64,000 nt of DNA from NCBI GenBank assembly GCA_003024785.1, contig PUQB01000005.1:1376717-1440716 (forward strand), read 5' to 3'. The stretch is from Selaginella tamariscina. Lineage: Eukaryota > Streptophyta > Lycopodiopsida > Selaginellales > Selaginellaceae. Below the pieces are notes generated by a model. The model did no database searches. It was not told the DNA's origin and was given only the letters and a program-made list of their open reading frames with translations. The position numbers were made by a program, and so were the translations under genes. This document shows, one piece after another, positions 12,972-23,760 of the stretch; position 1 is the first letter of the stretch, and each line of letters opens with the position of its first letter.

Positions 12972-14000
12972 TTCCTGCTTTCTGGGTATTAACAATTTTG
13001 ATTATCTCAGCTCATGTCATTATACTGAGTGCAGTACATTTTTGTTTAAGCCACATGAGCTATCCTTTTCCAGAGTATATAGGCAAGTAGCTTATATTGT
13101 TTCATTTATAAATTCTATTAATATGAACTTCACAAAATAAAACATGTACAAGCTCTTGTTTACATAACTTATTAAATTGTGTAGGTTGGTCCAGAAGAAT
13201 GTATGCTTAAAATTGATGCCCCGCTAGAGTGGAGAGATGGGAACTTACAAAGTGACTTGCCCATGAAGAAACTTAAGGAGCTTTCCAACATGAATCACTC
13301 CTTTGTTAATCAGGTATGTTTGTAGGTGGGTATACATGTTGTGCTTGTATATAGGTATTTGTTTCTTTATATCTAACAAAACATAATCACTTATCAGACA
13401 AAATCCACCATTATACCCACTGCTGCGACTCAAGGAGAATGTGAGAGCTTATGATGGAGATATAGTTTACATATGCGCATGGTTGCCATATTGTTTAGAT
13501 AATATTTTGGCTATCCTACCCTATGTTGGCCCTTCATTTAGCCAGGTATATGCTTAATGTATATATGCTTGATTAATTCTATAGGTTTACAATTTATCTA
13601 TTGTGTGTACATTTGTGCTGTATGCATATTCAATACATGCTTATATTTTATTTACAAACTTATTTGGGAATCTTCCTTCCCACATGGAATTCATAAATTC
13701 CCATAAATGAGATTTCCCACATAGGAATTATAAGCCCATGTGGGAATTAGAAACACCTAACTATTGTTCATACTAACTGTCCGTCTCTTTCTTGTAAATA
13801 CTTTTACCTCTCTACATAACTTTGTATGTTTAGTGTATTACAGCATGATCTTTATTTAGCTCTATATATATGTGTGTGTTGTGTGTGTACACATATTGGT
13901 CATTAGTTTTTATTCTGTGTTTGATGACTTTTCTTCACACTAGCAGCTTAAGAAGCTTGTTGAGAATCAGACAAAAGAAGACACACAGTTAAGCTAATAC
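11337..14000 (+). pseudogene. SDP1-like lipase, copy B: decayed duplicate
   Basis: Exon remnants occur in the right order but are eroded, and exon 1 is missing. There is a copy-C-like exon 2 piece at 11337-11419, a copy-A-like exon 2 piece at 11954-12040, exon 3 at 12041-12172, exon 4 at about 12222-12385, exon 5 at about 12653-12712, exon 6 at 13010-13085, exon 7 at 13184-13313, exon 8 at 13398-13462 and the tail of exon 9 near 13527-13544. The beginning of exon 10 (13945-13970) is fused straight to the end of exon 12 (to 13988). Several pieces carry internal losses and stops, so no lipase can be made. Intron sequences match copy A best, including one satellite unit. The 5' exon 2 piece matches copy C best, so B is a chimera or the leftover of unequal exchange between A and C. 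Confidence 0.85.
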
Positions 14001-14842
14001 TTACAAGTAATTATATGTTCATGTGGCATGATATAGCTATACATGTAGTTTCATCAGTAGTAACAGTTTATGTACTTTAGTATATGATTCTACCCAAGCC
14101 ATTTGTAACATACGCACACATACATAATGTACGTTAGATATATATATGCTGCACAGTATAGATGATAAGTAACTGCATTAATATATGTATAACTACATAA
14201 ATATTCATATCTATGTGTGTGTGTGTATATATAATATATAATATGATTAGAGCATATACTAATATGATATTTAGTTTGTAGATGTAAAGGCCCAACAAAT
14301 GGGAAGTCTACACTCTCTCCCTCTTTGAAGACAATAACAAAATGTACATATGTATATATATTTTTTAAATCGAAAATTGCCATGAGTTTCAAAGTATATT
14401 GAGGTTTGACACTGATAATCGATTGAACTGTCTAATTGCTTAAGATAATAAAACTGAAGAATATGCTCTCCATAAGAGAATATGCTATGCATACAGTTTT
14501 ATAAACTGGATATTCTTAGTATATGCTACTATATTTTATTATAAGTTTTCAATGGTCCAGATATAATACTTAAGTTTAGACTGTAATTATAATAATTCAA
14601 AACAAAATTATGAAACAATAAAATATAATTTTAATGCATTATTATATATAAATTCAACATGAAAACGTGACGAATATTTCTGGAATAGTTTTTATTCTCT
14701 TATGAATGTTTTAATACACATGTAACACATGCACGCTGAAATAGTGCGTAGACGTGCACGGATGTGCTTATTCTAGGAATATTCGTTTTCAAGGACAGAA
14801 TGTAGGGCTTATGATCGAGGCGCTCTCCAGGTAAGATCGGAG
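14001..14842. promoter_or_regulatory. Spacer and probable promoter of lipase copy C
   Basis: AT-rich until about 14700, then GC-richer towards the start codon, as in front of copy A. The last 90 bp resemble a 5' leader. A perfect donor-like CAG/GTAAGA lies at 14828-14836, only a few bases before the ATG at 14843. Copy A lacks it at the same place. I see no clear TATA box. Confidence 0.4.
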
Positions 14843-16803
14843 ATGGAATCGAGCGACCAGGCAGGTCTTGTTGTGTTCCCAATTGGGCCCTCTACAGTCT
14901 TAGGCCGAGCATTCGCACTCAATGTTCTGTTTTGCCAATCTGCAAAGGATCTGATCAATCTCATAGTCCGCCGGGGACTCTTCCATGCCAGACGATGCAA
15001 GAAAGTTTCAATTCTGCTCCTTGACGTGTTCTTCTCCTTGTTCAATCCTCGCAGACCAAGTATGTACGCACATATCTGTATAGAACGCAGCTTCCTTATA
15101 ACAGGCTGCGTGTGTGTGTGTGTGTGTGTGTGTTTGTCTTTCTTTTGTACGTCTGTATGTCTGTGTGTGTCTGTGTGTGTGTGGATAGATAGATAGATAA
15201 ATAGCTACAACACACACACACACACATGTGTGTGTGTGTGTGTATGTATATCTGTGTATGTGTGTGTATGTGTGGACATGGTACTTGAACAGTCTTGGTT
15301 CAATCGAAGTCTATATATATCATTATGTACATACACAAAGATACACAATACATACACATAAATTTATACTATTTTATATGTATATAATGAGTTTTGTAGG
15401 ACACATGCAATCACAAAGACATACAAAATGCATATTTAAGGGTGTTTATGTATATGTGCATGTTGTCTCTTCAGCTTGTGCACATGCACATACAATATAC
15501 ATATATACATATATACATATACATTTACAGATACACATAACACATATAACAATGTAATAATAGGTGCTCTGTTGGCTGTGGCGGTGCTTGGGGGATATTT
15601 CTTGAAGAGATTTGGACAGCGACCTGCAAAGGCGGAGCGTGTATTCCGGAGGAAGTTCTGGAAAAACATGATGAAGTCTGCACTCACTTACGAGGAATGG
15701 GCTCATGCTGCAAGCATGCTTGAGAGGGAAGACGCTGCCAAGAGGAGGAAGGATTCTGATTTGTATGATGAAGATCTTGTCCGTGCAAAACTTGAGGTAT
15801 GTATATGTATGCATTTAAATTCTAGTTAACTCTGTGTGCTTGCCCGCATGTGTATGTGTTGTTTAAATATAATACTGTCTTGTGTGTAGGAGCTTAAACT
15901 ACGGAGAATGAATGCTGGGGTGGAGGACATCCTTTTCTGTTTACGAGCAGATCTTGTACGGAACTTGGGAAACATGTGTAATCCAGACCTTCACAAGGGT
16001 GGGCTTCAAACGCCTCGTCTTATACTGGAGTATATTAATGAGGTCCGGTATCATCTCAGAGAGATATGTGAGAGGGACTCCGATGAATTCTCACTTGAGG
16101 AGAAGATTGCATTTATACATGAGACTAGGCACGGGTTTGGAAGAACGGCCTTGTTACTTAGTGGTGGAGCTGTAAGCTTATACATCTGTGTTGTGTGTAT
16201 GTGTATGTGTGTGTATAGTATGATTTAAACATACGTATGTAGTTTATATTATATACTTTGTATTATAGGCCTTGGGAGCTTTCCACTTCGGAGTTGTACG
16301 TACATTGATAGAGCATAGGCTACTGCCCAGAGTGGTGGCAGGTGCAAGCGTGGGTTCGATTCTCTGCTCGTTTGCAGCAACTCGGACTTGGCCAGAGTTA
16401 CAAAGCTTTTTCGACAATCCCAGTCCTCCGATGCATTTCTTTGATTCTATGGGGAGTATATTTGCCACTGCCCAGCGGTTGCTTACTAGAGGTGCTGTGC
16501 ATGAGATTGGACAATTACAGGTATTAAACAATATAAATCTGATATAAAGACTGTATGTGTCTGTGTATTTGTGTCCATATATACATGCACATACATATTT
16601 TCATGACACAGAGTAGAAGTTATATACAACTTGCATAATTAATATTACGACTGTTACGTACTCTCGCATACATTAACGTGCATATAGAAGCTTGTCCGTG
16701 TGTGCACTATTTCTTTATGCAGTGTGTTGTAGAGTTAAGCTTGCATATTTCGTATACTATACACATGTAAACACAACGTAGACACAAAAAACTGCATACA
16801 CAC

Positions 16804-16844
<41 letters not shown>

Positions 16845-17620
16845 ATACACACAATGACTCAAAAGTCGTTATCTACAGAGGAAGATGCGGCAGCTGATTG
16901 GTGACCTGACATTTCAAGAGGCCTATGATCTCTCTGGGCGAGTACTTGGCATTTCTGTTTGTTCTCCCAGGCGTCATGAGCCTCCTCGTTGTCTTAACTA
17001 TCTTTCTTCCCGTAAGTCATAACAGAGATATGTACAGCATACACACATAGACATATATCTATTGAGTTGCGACATGTCGTATGCACGTGCAAACACAAAA
17101 CACACACACAGACACGCATTATTGTCGGTTATTCCTACAGGCTGATAACATACGCAGATATACACGTGTTCTGTGTACATAGATATATCCAGTACAGATA
17201 CTTTGGAAAATTTATAAGCATTTGGTTGATGCGAACAATGACTAATATTGCTAGCTTATTATGAATGAATGCATGCGTATAAAGTGTTCTACAACATACA
17301 CACACACACACACATCTCTCTGTCTCTCTGTCTATCTATCTATCTACTATGAAAATAATTTTCTTAATTCTCTCAGCTCATGTTGTGATATGGAGTGCGG
17401 TGACTGCTTCATGCGCATTTCCGGGATTGTTTGAGGCACAGGAGCTAATGGCCAAGGACCGCAAGGGCCGGCTTGTGCCATATCATACGCTTTCAGAGGT
17501 AGAACACATACATTTGTATATGCATAAGCATTCTGACGTATGTATATATCCAGTATTCTGCATCTTTATGTTAAGCACCATACAACTCTCTCTCTCTCTC
17601 CCCTCTCCCCTCTCCCTCTC

Positions 17621-17652
<32 letters not shown>

Positions 17653-18252
17653 CTGTTTCTGTAGGTTGGTCCTGAAGAATCTGGTCTGGGCAAGAGGCAA
17701 TGGAGAGATGGGAGCTTAGAGAGTGACTTGCCAATGATGCAACTCAAGGAGCTATTCAACGTGAACCATTTCATTGTTAGCCAGGTACTTGTTATATACT
17801 GGTGTATGTAATGTGTTCTCTCTATATCTATCTATCTATATCTATATATATCAAGTGTGTGTGTGTAATCTTAATTTTTGATCACTTACCAGGCAAACCC
17901 GCATATCGCCCCTCTTCTTCGGCTCAAGGAGCTTGTTAGAGCTTATGGAGGAGACTTCGCTGCTAAGGTATTATCGTTGGTAGTATTATTTAGTAAAATT
18001 CAACTGGTGTATTCCATAGAAAATGTATTCATGAGAAACAATCCTAAATTCCTTATCTATACTTTATTATTTTTTGTTACTTGTATGACATATTTAAATT
18101 TGTTGTGCAGCTTGCACACTTGGCTGAGATGGAGGTAAAACATAGATGTAACCAAGTACTGGAAATGGGATTCCGTTTCTTTGGACTGGCAAAACTGTTT
18201 TCGCAAGAGTGGGAAGGGATATCACTCTTGTCATGCCTGCAACATTGGCACA

Positions 18253-18290
<38 letters not shown>

Positions 18291-19593
18291 TATATTAACA
18301 CATGTATGTGTTATATTCAGTTTGCAAAGATTATACAAAATCCAACTCCTTCAGAGCTCAGAAAAGCAGTAATGCAAGGCAGGAGGTGTACGTGGGCTAA
18401 GCTATCAGCAATGCAAGCCAACTGTGGAATCGAACTCATGCTGGATGAGTGTGTAGCTGAATTGAACCGTAGAGACGAAGAGCTCAGAGAGAGGCAGCGG
18501 TTGCGGCTAGTGTTCATTCTGTCCCTCTCCGATCCCCTGCCACCAAGAGAATCCCCTCCTGGAACTGCCTGCATCGTGAGAATTCGTGGGGCTCGTCGAT
18601 GAAGACATTGAAGGTACACTTCGTATGTTTATATGTTTATATAAATGCATACAATATGCACGCATAATATGTACATGCATCAACACAAAATAGCTTGTGT
18701 GTGTGTGTGTATTTGTGAGTGTGAGTGAGTGAGTGAGATTATCCTTACTAACTTGTTAAATTAAAGTTACATTGCAAATGGGAGGACCATGGGGAGGACC
18801 AACAGTTGGAAGGCTAAAGCCTGTGAGACACAACCATGATGGAAGCGATAGCGACAGTGGAGCTGAGGAACCTAGCAACTTCTCATGGACAAAGGTGTGT
18901 GTGTGTCTGTATTTAATATATAACTTAGTTGAATGATGCACAATAGATTGGAGGACCACTAATGCGGACAGCTTCAGCAGCTAAGTTCATTCTATCGTTC
19001 GAAAACGATGCTGAAGAAGTTCAGGATATGCCTAAAGCTGAACCCCAGGTATGAAGGAGATACACTCAGAACCTATACACATGTTTAACTAGAACGTACT
19101 AGTTGCATATCTATACACACATACATACACACTAATGTGTTTAAATACTCGTAGTGTATTCAGGCTGATGATGTAGAGGTGGTGAAGAAGGTACTGGAAC
19201 GTTCAAACAGTTGGGATATGCATAGTGGGAACAAGATATGGGAATCTTACAACAGAAACAGTGTTGACAAAACTGGAGAGGGCATCTCTTTGTTACTCAA
19301 ATCCGGATTGAGGAAGTCTGCCAGTGAGCATGCCATGTCTGTGCATTTCTTCGACGACAGTGAGTCTCTCTCTCTCTCTCTCTATATATATAATATATAT
19401 ATATCTGCGTGTGTGTCTGTGTGTACATATATATGATGTGTTATTCATAACTCTTGTAGCTCCCAAAGGAAATCAAACATTTGGGATGTGTGAATGCTCG
19501 GACTTTACCAAAGGACTTAAGAAGGCTTCTGATGTCAAGACAGATAGACACGTGTCAGACGATGGTCTCAAGAGTGAGGAACCATCTCCATAG
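14843..19593 (+). CDS. SDP1: SDP1-like triacylglycerol lipase, copy C (14 exons)
   Basis: Best-preserved member. Exons: 14843-15059, 15564-15796, 15890-16171, 16269-16520, 16879-17011, 17377-17498, 17665-17784, 17893-17967, 18111-18253, 18321-18613, 18767-18894, 18947-19048, 19164-19359, 19460-19593. All borders are GT/AG with consistent phases. It would encode about 810 residues (Arabidopsis SDP1 is about 825). Order: N-terminal hydrophobic region, [20 protein letters not shown] block, patatin domain with oxyanion SGGA, GASVG nucleophile (Ser about 271) and Asp about 428 in [12 protein letters not shown], then a low-complexity C-terminal tail. SDP1 is known to hydrolyse triacylglycerol on oil bodies. 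Three places look one base short: the G run at 18216-18218 (EGDIT expected), near 18471-18476, and near 18590 (WGS-DEDIE expected). As written, exon 9 shifts frame. These could be assembly errors or early decay. Confidence 0.88.
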
Positions 19594-20763
19594 TGCGTTA
19601 TTCAATACTAGCTTGATATAGAAATAATGTTAATTATATTAATGCTCGAAATGAAATGATACGTCAATTTTGTTACAGCAGAAGGTTTTTAAAAGAAAAT
19701 ATTTCATTCATGCTTTAGGAATTTCCTTATAACAATTAAATATTTTCTCCATATTTAAATGTTTAAACCATTACTATGTTAAAAAAAAATTAATATAATA
19801 ATGTTGCTGAATAAATATTCTGATCTGATGTAAATTTCTCAAACAAAATTTATTCACATATATATATTTATATTAAAATTCAAATTATTGGTTACATTAC
19901 ATTATATCTTTAAAGATATTATACACATAGATGTAATAAATATAGACATATTAAGCATTTAAATTTTAAAATATTTAAATAAATATAAACATCTTAAGAA
20001 TTTAAATGGTGGAACACTTGCAGTGACTGATGTTGTTATAAATAAATTTAAAAACATTCAACTGAATGTATCATCATATTATTAGTGTATTTTAATTTTT
20101 CATTTATTAAAACATTTTTGTAAGGTAACTACGGTTATCTTACAATATTCTTAAAATATATATTTCATGGTCAACACCTTAAACACACTATTATTATTTT
20201 ATTTACTCATTAAACTAATTTACTAAATCCGAACCATGCAAGTTTTCGACGAACTTGTTAAGTAAAGTTTTAATTTAACAAGGTATATTCTTGGCATATA
20301 TATTTTATTTTTATAATTGACGCATATCCTTGTAATATACTTCATTCAAAACTCTTATATGTGAAACAATAATAACTATTTTAGAATTAAGATGTCATTT
20401 CTTATTAAATAAAATAATTTTGTTAAGAAATAACATATATGCTAGCATGTGCATGGATACACGTGTGCATATTAAATAAAATGAATTATTATTTTAATTC
20501 TTTCTTTTTGTTAATAATATAAAAGAAAAAAAAAACATAAACTTACACAAATATTCTTGTTTGTTATTTATAAATTCCATAAAAGTTTAGATCCAGCTTA
20601 TTTTTTAAACTTTTTTATTAAACATAAGAAATTGATATAACCTTTTAATTAAATATAACCTATTTTTATAATAAGAATGAACTAATAATCTATTTAACAC
20701 GACAACATCATTAATCGAGAAAATTTACTATAATTAATCTTTAAATAGGACACTTTTTACCGC
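19594..20763. other. AT-rich spacer between lipase and phosphatase genes
   Basis: No gene is seen. An AATAAA at 19810-19815, about 217 bp past the copy C stop, could be its polyadenylation signal. The rest is A/T-rich sequence without recognisable repeats. Confidence 0.5.
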
Positions 20764-20841
20764 CACGTGTCCTATGATCTATTGACGACTCAGCATATCG
20801 GTATATATTATACTGTAGAATAAGGATTAGGGTTTATCGCC
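20764..20841 (+). promoter_or_regulatory. G-box in the proximal promoter of phosphatase gene 1
   Basis: CACGTG at 20764-20769 in the context CGCCACGTGTCC, 73 bp before the start codon. The context is nearly the same as at 2997 (GCCACGTGTCC). No equivalent is present before the second phosphatase copy. Confidence 0.45.
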
Positions 20842-21704
20842 ATGAAGAAGGTGCGACCAGGTCTGTACATTGGGAACCAATTCGATGCCTTCAACTTCCT
20901 TGCCGGTAAGCACACTGGAGTAACGCACATCCTCTCGGTTCTGCCGCTGTGCCCTGGGCATGCTGGGCATGAGTTCTCTGTCGCTCTAAGGCCTACAAGG
21001 GATAACAGCGTCGTGTACAAGATCGCAGCTGAGCTTGAGATCAAGTGCCCCTGTTTCTCTGGGCTTATTGTCCGGAAGGTCATCCCTGTGGAAGATAGCG
21101 AGGACGAGAACCTGCTCGAGCACCTCGATGAGGCTCTCAACTTCATCGATGAAGGGGTGAACAAAGGCATAGTGCTGGTACATTGTGGTGGCGGCATTTC
21201 CCGCAGGTAAGCAACCTTCATCCTAATCACTTACTTTCATATCCACTTCGCAAAAACTAAACTAAATATATCTTATTTGTATTTGAGGAGCTTAATTATG
21301 TATTTTCTAATAATGTATAATGTACCTTTCCTGCAGTGCTTCCGTGGTGACTGCGTACCTCATGTGGAAGGAAAAGCTCTCGGCAAAAGGTAACTTGATG
21401 CATACTTTGTTAATCGATCTGTGCTGACTCTCAAATCTCCAGACGCATTGGCGTCGCTCAAAGCATGTAGCCCGACCGTGCAGCCAAATAGCGGGTTTTT
21501 GAAGCAGGTGAGTCTTTGTGTCTTTTGCTATGTTGGTTGGTTCTTACTGTGTTCTCCTTGCAGCTGTCAACGTTTGAGTCTTGGGGTTTTGTCGTGAAGC
21601 CGCAGAAAACCACCAAGCAGCAGCAGCGAACGAAGATCAATACAAAAACCTGTAGGCTTTGCCACCGTGTAGCACCCAGTGAAGAGTTCTTAACTAAACT
21701 ATAG
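20842..21704 (+). CDS. Small dual-specificity phosphatase, tandem copy 1 (DUSP12/YVH1-like)
   Basis: Exons 20842-21206, 21337-21389, 21443-21507, 21564-21704 give about 207 residues. The active site is HCGGGISRSAS, the Cys-x5-Arg signature of protein tyrosine/dual-specificity phosphatases, and it is split by intron 1 inside the Arg-Ser pair. The general-acid region is PVEDSEDENLLEHL. The N-terminus VRPGLYIGNQFDA and the tail SGFLKQLSTFESWGF fit YVH1/DUSP12-like enzymes. The C-terminus has a single CRLC pair and then stops, so the zinc-binding domain of YVH1 proteins is lacking or vestigial. Start chosen at the first Met, which directly precedes the conserved KKVRPGLYIG. An AATAAA at 21735-21740 may end the transcript. 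The substrate is unknown. Confidence 0.85.
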
Positions 21705-21798
21705 ACTTGCTCGAGCTTAATTAAGAAGTAGATGAATAAAATGGTAAAGAACTTCATATATTATACTGTAGAATAGGGTTAGGTCATCGTCATTAGCC

Positions 21799-22524
21799 AT
21801 GAAGAAGGTGCGACCAGGTCTGTACATCGGGAACCAATTCGATGCCTTCTACTTCCTTGCCGGTAAGCACACTGGAGTAACGCACATCCTCTCCGTCGTG
21901 CCGCTGTGTCCTGGGCATGAGTTCTCTGTCGCTCTGGGGCCTCCAAGGGATAACAGCGTCGTCTACAAGATCGCAGCTGAGCTCGAGATCAAGTGCCCCA
22001 ATTTCTCTGGGCATATTGTCAGGAAGGTCATCCCTGTGGAGGATAGGGAGGACGAGAACCTGCTCGAGCACCTGGATGAGGCCGTCAACTTCATCGATGA
22101 AGGGGTGAACAATGGCATAGTGCTGGTACATTGTGGTGGCGGCGTTTCCCGCAGGTAAGCAGCCTTCTTCCTAGTCACTTCCTTTCATTAGCTTGCCTTC
22201 TTTTGCAGTGCTTCCGTGGTGACGGCGTACCTCATGTGGAAGGAAAAGCTCTCGGCAAAAGGTAACTTGGTGCATACTTTGCTAATCGATCTGTGCTGAC
22301 TCTCAAATCTCCAGACGCATTGGCATCACTCAAAGCATGTAGCCCGACCGTGCGACCGAATAGCGGGTTTTTGAAGCAGGTGAATCTTTGTGTCTTGAGC
22401 TATGTTGGTGATTCTTACTGTGTTCTCCTCGCAGCTGTCAACGTTTGAGTCTTCGGGTTTTGTCGTGAAGGTGCAGAAAACCAAGCAGCAGCAGCGAACC
22501 AAGATCACAAACAAAAACCTGTAG
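21799..22524 (+). CDS. Small dual-specificity phosphatase, tandem copy 2
   Basis: Near-copy of the gene just upstream, with the same four-exon layout: 21799-22154, 22209-22261, 22315-22379, 22435-22524. The active site is HCGGGVSRSAS. It differs by loss of three residues in the LCPGHEF region and a shorter intron 1 (54 versus 130 bp). A one-base length difference near 22507 makes it stop after KITNKNL, whereas copy 1 reads on through CRLCHRV. The residues after this point in copy 1 survive as untranslated DNA here. Only 94 bp separate the copies, so copy 2 may rely on a minimal promoter copied with the gene (TATATTATACTGTAGAATA at both loci). Whether copy 2 is expressed cannot be judged. Confidence 0.82.
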
Positions 22525-22859
22525 GCTCTGCCACCGCGTGGCACCCAGTGAAGAGTTTCTACTGCACCATTAAACTATAGACTTAGCTCGAGCTTGATTA
22601 AGAAGTATTGGAAGTAGATGAACTTCAACATCCGCTCCTTTCTGTCTCATGCCAAAGCTCCAGACAGACAGACAATTATCCCCTGGTGCCGGGGTCCATG
22701 GCACCATGCTGCTAGATCCCTCGCAGGCATTGTCCACCTTGCATATTGGATATCCCCACTTCATGCATATGACAATAGCATTATTGCCTCACTGGCTTCG
22801 TGAAACACTATGTTCCGATGCATACTGTAAGTCCGTAACACAGGAACGGCTTACCTTTC

Positions 22860-23760
22860 CAAACTCGATATCGGACAGGTTAGAGCCCGCCTCAAGAACC
22901 GACCATCCAAGTCCATGTACCTGAGCGCTCGTTAACAACCAACGAAAGATTAGTGCATTCCGTGAAGCTGCATTCTCTTCGTCTCCCTCTGCTCTGCTTT
23001 AGAGCATTTCCTTTGCTTCCAGAAATCGTCCACTCTGGGTGAATGCATTCATCATGGAGTTCCAGGTAGGGATAGTCCTTTGTATCAAACACAGACTTTG
23101 CATCTTCACGGCTGCCACATTCCGCAACAGTCGTAAGGGAGGAACACACCTCCAGTACACTAACAAATGTGCATTTGTCGGATCGTATCCCATTGGTGTT
23201 GAAGAGCTTGAGAGTGTTTGTATCATCCCCATGAGATAGCATTCCTCGTTGCCATGCTTGTGAAGAGGCTCAGATGCCCGTTTTGGGTATACGCTGCAAC
23301 CAGAGCTGTGCTATTCCTCTCCGCACTTAGAGCACATGCGTGATCATCGCAGTCTAACTAACCATGTTCCTCTCTCAAATACACTTCAACCTCATGCCGG
23401 GTCTCCACTGCCTCAGCATGTAAGCTTCTTTCAAGCTCCATTACCAGGCATCAATCACGTGATCTTATCCTCCACATCCATGAGACAGAAGGCATGCAGC
23501 AATCAGCTGGTCCAAGAGATTACACCATTCACGGGCATCTCAATGAAGACCGCTTTCCCCTGGTGCAGATGCCCGTTCTGGGCAGACGCAACCACCATGA
23601 TGTTCCACGAGTAGGCATTCTTCAGATCGATTGCACTCCATACAAATTCTCAAGTTGGGTCTCCTTGCAAGAGCACCTGGACATGTGCTCGAGCGCAGCA
23701 TTGCCGGAGTCTGCTGCTGATTGTCTGAAGATCGACAGAGTTCGCTGCTTCCTACTGTGA
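22860..23760 (-). pseudogene. Decayed pentatricopeptide repeat (PPR) gene
   Basis: Read on the minus strand, several PPR-type segments are recognisable in different frames. One near 23625-23511 starts NAYSWNIMVVASAQNGHL and continues into EMPVNGVISWTS. Another near 23190-23120 reads GIRSDKCTFVSVLEVCSSL, and one near 23070-23000 reads PTWNSMMNAFTQSGRFLEAK. These match PLS-class PPR proteins, which bind organelle RNA. The segments are split by stops and frame changes, so this is a relic. PPR genes are usually intronless and over 400 residues long. Here only about three repeats remain. The sequence between 22525 and 22860 has no recognisable content. Confidence 0.75.

Larger units (their letters stand above)
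20813..22600. repeat. Direct tandem duplication of about 0.95 kb
   Basis: The block from TATATTATACTGTAGAATA (about 20805) to the end of phosphatase gene 1 is repeated from about 21757. Similarity is high in the exons and present in the introns and immediate promoter. Both copies are in the same direction, as expected of unequal crossing-over. Confidence 0.85.
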
